Shown here: positions 61,379-64,000 of the stretch, in pieces
Layout of the letters: each line of letters opens with the position of its first letter
Numbering within the stretch: the stretch's first letter is position 1
Assembly (NCBI RefSeq): GCF_026107415.2
Contig: NZ_JAPCHX010000001.1
Location: 372,001 to 436,000 of the forward strand
Length of the DNA: 64,000 nt
Direction: 5' to 3'
Source of the DNA: Microbacterium sp. MPKO10
Lineage (GTDB): Bacteria > Actinomycetota > Actinomycetes > Actinomycetales > Microbacteriaceae
The notes under the pieces: model-generated
Told to the model about the DNA's origin: nothing
Database searches by the model: none
Seen by the model: the letters and a program-made list of their open reading frames with translations, nothing else
Translations under genes and position numbers: made by a program

Positions 61379-62407
61379 TCAGTGCCAGCGGTGATCTTGC
61401 CGCGTGATGCGCGGGCCACGCCGGGGTTTCCGGATGCCGCTGAGCGCGATGAGCCGCAACAGACGCTGACGTTGCCCCGCCCACGGCTCGAGCAGTTCGA
61501 GCATCGCGTCGTCGTCGACGGGCTCACCGACGAGGGCGCAGCCGACGGACGCCGCAAGGTGGAAGTCGCCGACGCTGACAGCATCCGGGTCGCCATGTGC
61601 ACGTGACGTGACCTCGGCCGCCGTCCACGCGGCGATGCCCGGAAGACTCTGCAGGCGGGCGGATGCCGTCGCCGCAGATTCGCCGATTGTGCGTTCGAGT
61701 GCGTCGGCGACGCGGCTTGTGCGCACAACCGTCTGCGCACGCTGCGGCCCCACGCCGACCGCGTGCCACTCCCAGCTGGGAATGCGGCGCCAGCTCGCGG
61801 CATCCGGCGCCACCCACATTCCCTCGGGAGCCGGTCCGGGCGCCGGCGTGCCGTGTCTGCGCACGAGCAATCGCCACGATCGCCAGGCTTCGGTGCACGT
61901 CACCTTCTGTTCGATGATCGAGGGAACGAGCATCTCGAAAACTCGTCGATTGCGGCTGAGGCGCACGCCCGGATTGCGCCGCCACACCTCGGCCAGCGGC
62001 GGATGCGCCGAGACGTCGAGGTCGCTCCAATCATCAGTATCTCCGAGCAGTTCGGGAACACCGTCGATCGCCCACGCAGCGCCGGGCCCCCACGCTGTGG
62101 CCTGAACGTCGGCCGTGCGCTGGGCGAGGTGCAGAGTCGCTGCGCCCTCCGGGGTCAGGAACGTCACCCAGGCGCCGTCGATCGTGCGCCGAAAACCGGG
62201 GCCGTCTCCGCCGCGCGCAAGAGGCGAGAGTGTCTCTCGCAGATCAAGCGGATGCCGCGGCCGGTACACGGTCGAGATGCAATGCTCACCCGCGCGGTCG
62301 TCCTCTGTGACGTCGCCAAGCGCTTCGGCCACGGTGCGCAGTGCGACCCGAGGGATCTCACGCGTCTCGACGCCTCTCTCGGGGCGGCCGGGCTGTACGA
62401 ACGACAT
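61379..62407 (-). CDS. DNA-3-methyladenine glycosylase II-like base-excision enzyme
   Basis: 342 residues. The C-terminal half is a helix-hairpin-helix GPD glycosylase: LQSLPGIAAWTAAEVTSRAHGDPDAVSVGDFHL near 262-294 gives the hairpin and the catalytic aspartate in SVGDFHL. The N-terminal half matches the AlkA-like helper domain (RRNPGVRLSRNRRVFEMLVPSIIEQKVT). It removes alkylated bases from DNA. ATG at 62407; the 3' end lies 16 bases from the convergent membrane gene. Confidence 0.92.
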   Translation of the reverse strand: MSFVQPGRPERGVETREIPRVALRTVAEALGDVTEDDRAGEHCISTVYRPRHPLDLRETLSPLARGGDGPGFRRTIDGAWVTFLTPEGAATLHLAQRTADVQATAWGPGAAWAIDGVPELLGDTDDWSDLDVSAHPPLAEVWRRNPGVRLSRNRRVFEMLVPSIIEQKVTCTEAWRSWRLLVRRHGTPAPGPAPEGMWVAPDAASWRRIPSWEWHAVGVGPQRAQTVVRTSRVADALERTIGESAATASARLQSLPGIAAWTAAEVTSRAHGDPDAVSVGDFHLAASVGCALVGEPVDDDAMLELLEPWAGQRQRLLRLIALSGIRKPRRGPRITRQDHRWH

Positions 62408-62529
62408 GCAAAAACCCTATGTGGTGCGTCTGACAGTCGGGCATCGCCAGGCCGCGAGTGAGTGACTGTCGCGACCAGGAATTAGGGTGGGACGACGAAC
62501 CGATCCCAAACCGATTCCGAGGAGCCACA

Positions 62530-63111
62530 GTGATCGATTCCCCCGAGATCGTCGCCCGAGTGCTGGGCGGGTTTGCGTCCGAGCCGCATGAGCAGCCAAC
62601 GACGCGAACCACGCCGGATGGTGAACGGCGAATCGGGATGCTGCACGTCCCCGATTGCCCAGACACGGGGCTGTCGTCGTGGGCAAGCCTTGAGGCGAGC
62701 GCGTTTTCGACACCGTTTCGCACTCCAGACAAGCGACCCGTCCGCGTCGAGTTCGTGGCGGCGATAGACGATCGTCTCGATCGGTTCGGCGATGCCGTCG
62801 CTGCCTGCGCCTTCGCCATTGGCCCAGAGAGCGGCGTCAGGCCGGGCACTGTGTACCACGATGTGGTTTCGCGTCTCTACCCGTCGGCTTCAACCCCGCA
62901 CCTGATGTCGGTGACGCCGTTCGTCTGGGAGGGCGCGTTCATTCCGTACGACGATGACGATGCGCACGTGACTTGGTTGCAGCTCGTACCGATTACCGAC
63001 CGAGAGGCGCGTTTCGTCGCAGAATATGGCATCACGGCACTCGAGGATGCCTTCGAGCACGATCAGCCCGACCTCTACAGCGTCGAACGTGCCGACGTGC
63101 GTCTCGGGTGA
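62530..63111 (+). CDS. Suppressor-of-fused (SUFU) domain protein
   Basis: 193 residues. The sequence from about 35 to 185 follows the bacterial SUFU pattern: LHVPDCPDTGLSSWASLEAS, RPVRVEFVAAID, TPHLMSVTPFVWEGAFIPY and the closing VTWLQLVPITDREARFVAEYGITAL. In bacteria this domain is a common immunity protein of polymorphic toxin systems, but it also occurs alone. GTG at 62530 has a GAGGAG site five bases upstream; 24 codons further upstream are open but lack one. The ankyrin-repeat gene follows 9 bases later. Confidence 0.85.
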   Translation: MIDSPEIVARVLGGFASEPHEQPTTRTTPDGERRIGMLHVPDCPDTGLSSWASLEASAFSTPFRTPDKRPVRVEFVAAIDDRLDRFGDAVAACAFAIGPESGVRPGTVYHDVVSRLYPSASTPHLMSVTPFVWEGAFIPYDDDDAHVTWLQLVPITDREARFVAEYGITALEDAFEHDQPDLYSVERADVRLG

Positions 63112-63120
63112 GGGGCACGT

Positions 63121-63804
63121 ATGCAGGCCATCTTCACCGACATTGTTGCGGGTGACGAGCGGAAGGTTCTCGAGCGGGTCGAGAAGGAGCCAACAGTCAT
63201 CTCTGCGGTAGCCACGGGAAAGCCGAGGAAGTACGCAGGGCAGTCGCCGTTGCAGGTCGCGATCCGGTCCGGGTCGTTCCGCATCGCCCAGATGCTCCTG
63301 TCGCACGGTGCGGACCCGAACTTCGTTGATGCGGAGTCGGCAACGGGCTGGTCCGCTCCCGTACTTCATGATGCGATCGCGGCGGCAGTCAAGCGGTCTC
63401 GCTGGCTCCGCCCCGCCGCCCCGGGTGCGCCCGATCCCGAGTGGCGGCTCGCCAACAGTGCTGAGCAGGCCGACTCGGCGTTCGCCGTCCTCTCAGCGTT
63501 GCTGAACGCTGGCGCGCGTATCGACATGCTCGATTCGTACGAATGCGCTGCCTTGGGGCGCGCTGCAGTGGCCGCACGCGAGATCCTCCCGAAGCACTGG
63601 TACAACGACCCGGATCGCGTCGACGAGAAACCGTTGAACCCAGAGCTCGTTGACGATCTCGCGCGCATTTTCGGTTCCCTGTACGTGCACGGCGCCGACC
63701 CGAGCGAGGTCGACCGGCAACTCGGGCGCCCGCTTGACGAGTTCTACGCCGCTGAACCTGTCGGGGCCTTTCTCACGGTGCCGGGCGCCGACTCGAACGA
63801 TTGA
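63121..63804 (+). CDS. Ankyrin-repeat protein
   Basis: 227 residues with at least two ankyrin repeats: YAGQSPLQVAIRSGSFRIAQMLLSHGADPNFVDAESATGWSAP (39-81) and QADSAFAVLSALLNAGARIDMLDSYECAALGRAAV (115-149), with degenerate units at both ends. These repeats bind other proteins. Coupled to the SUFU gene by 9 bases, it could be a second immunity-like gene. No toxin gene lies in the window. Confidence 0.88.
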   Translation: MQAIFTDIVAGDERKVLERVEKEPTVISAVATGKPRKYAGQSPLQVAIRSGSFRIAQMLLSHGADPNFVDAESATGWSAPVLHDAIAAAVKRSRWLRPAAPGAPDPEWRLANSAEQADSAFAVLSALLNAGARIDMLDSYECAALGRAAVAAREILPKHWYNDPDRVDEKPLNPELVDDLARIFGSLYVHGADPSEVDRQLGRPLDEFYAAEPVGAFLTVPGADSND

Positions 63805-63848
63805 TCAGAACACAATCTCAGGCGCGGGCACATCTCACCGTGCCGGTG

Positions 63849-64000
63849 TCAGCTGCCTCCGGCAAAGAGGCGCCTGGTCTGTGCTGTCTGTCGAAGCTTC
63901 ACCAGCATGTAGTTCAGCGCTTGTTCTTCGGTGGTGAAGGTGCGGAACGTCGTGTCGACGATCATGCCCCGGTCGATCGTGAGATAGACGGTCCAATCCG
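63849..64000 (-). CDS. Hypothetical protein, C-terminal part (partial, off right edge)
   Basis: The stop codon at 63849-63851 ends an open frame of about 50 codons that continues past the window. Its end reads DRGMIVDTTFRTFTTEEQAL and closes with RRLFAGGS. It looks like a coding sequence (ordinary codon use, no interruption), but no family is recognised from so short a piece. Confidence 0.6.
   Translation of the reverse strand, partial: DWTVYLTIDRGMIVDTTFRTFTTEEQALNYMLVKLRQTAQTRRLFAGGS

Overview
The window is high-GC (roughly 63-65 % by eye) chromosomal DNA of an actinobacterium, most likely Microbacteriaceae. This rests on the bS22-type tiny ribosomal protein, the BldC-like regulator, the GAP (Sap) family membrane protein, NarL-type two-component systems, sugar importers without their own ATPase, and many GTG/TTG starts. 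No rRNA, tRNA, insertion sequence, prophage or CRISPR array was seen. Both edges cut a gene: a histidine phosphatase on the left and an unidentified short reading frame on the right.

Layout. 1-8.6 kb is housekeeping: histidine phosphatase, aspS, a Dabb protein, a glutaredoxin-like protein, bS22, a BldC-like regulator, an ABC-2 exporter operon ending in a small XRE regulator, an ArsR regulator and the KtrB/KtrA potassium system. 8.6-20.8 kb is a sugar-acid island. It holds two Gfo/Idh/MocA oxidoreductases (one fused to a DUF6807/PmoA-like domain), a degenerate M24 protein, and a uronate-dehydrogenase-like SDR, enolase-superfamily enzyme and 5-dehydro-4-deoxyglucarate dehydratase-like enzyme encoded head to tail. 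A LacI regulator, two CUT1 permeases and a Tat-type lipoprotein binding protein complete it. LacI-type operators sit before every transcription unit of the island. The enzyme set fits the oxidative hexuronate route (uronate to aldarolactone to keto-deoxy-hexarate to 2-oxoglutarate semialdehyde).

20.8-27.5 kb holds proC, a DUF5107/TPR protein, a small membrane protein and an apparently leaderless, autoregulated operon (RHH regulator, DUF4097 protein, DrrA/DrrB-like ABC exporter). 27.6-51.4 kb is a glycan-utilisation island. One minus-strand operon encodes a dipeptide-type ABC importer, a GH36 alpha-galactosidase, a GH2 beta-mannosidase and a LacI-like protein lacking its DNA-binding domain. 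A second encodes a CUT1 binding protein and permeases, an aldo/keto reductase and a GH42 beta-galactosidase. A separate canonical GH36 alpha-galactosidase, two ROK regulators and a BadF-type kinase follow. Substrates are probably galactosylated (galacto)mannan-type or related oligosaccharides. A shared palindrome in the promoters of the CUT1 operon and the second GH36 gene marks a local regulon.

51.5-64 kb is mixed: a cation diffusion facilitator, two NarL-type two-component systems, a GAP membrane protein, GNAT, MFS, YrhK and NYN/OST-HTH proteins, a 3-methyladenine glycosylase, and a suppressor-of-fused/ankyrin pair resembling polymorphic-toxin immunity genes.

The most unusual sequence-level signal is an octamer, GGATGCTG/CAGCATCC, present about 50 times in the window on both strands, in genes and between them, roughly twenty times the number expected from composition.
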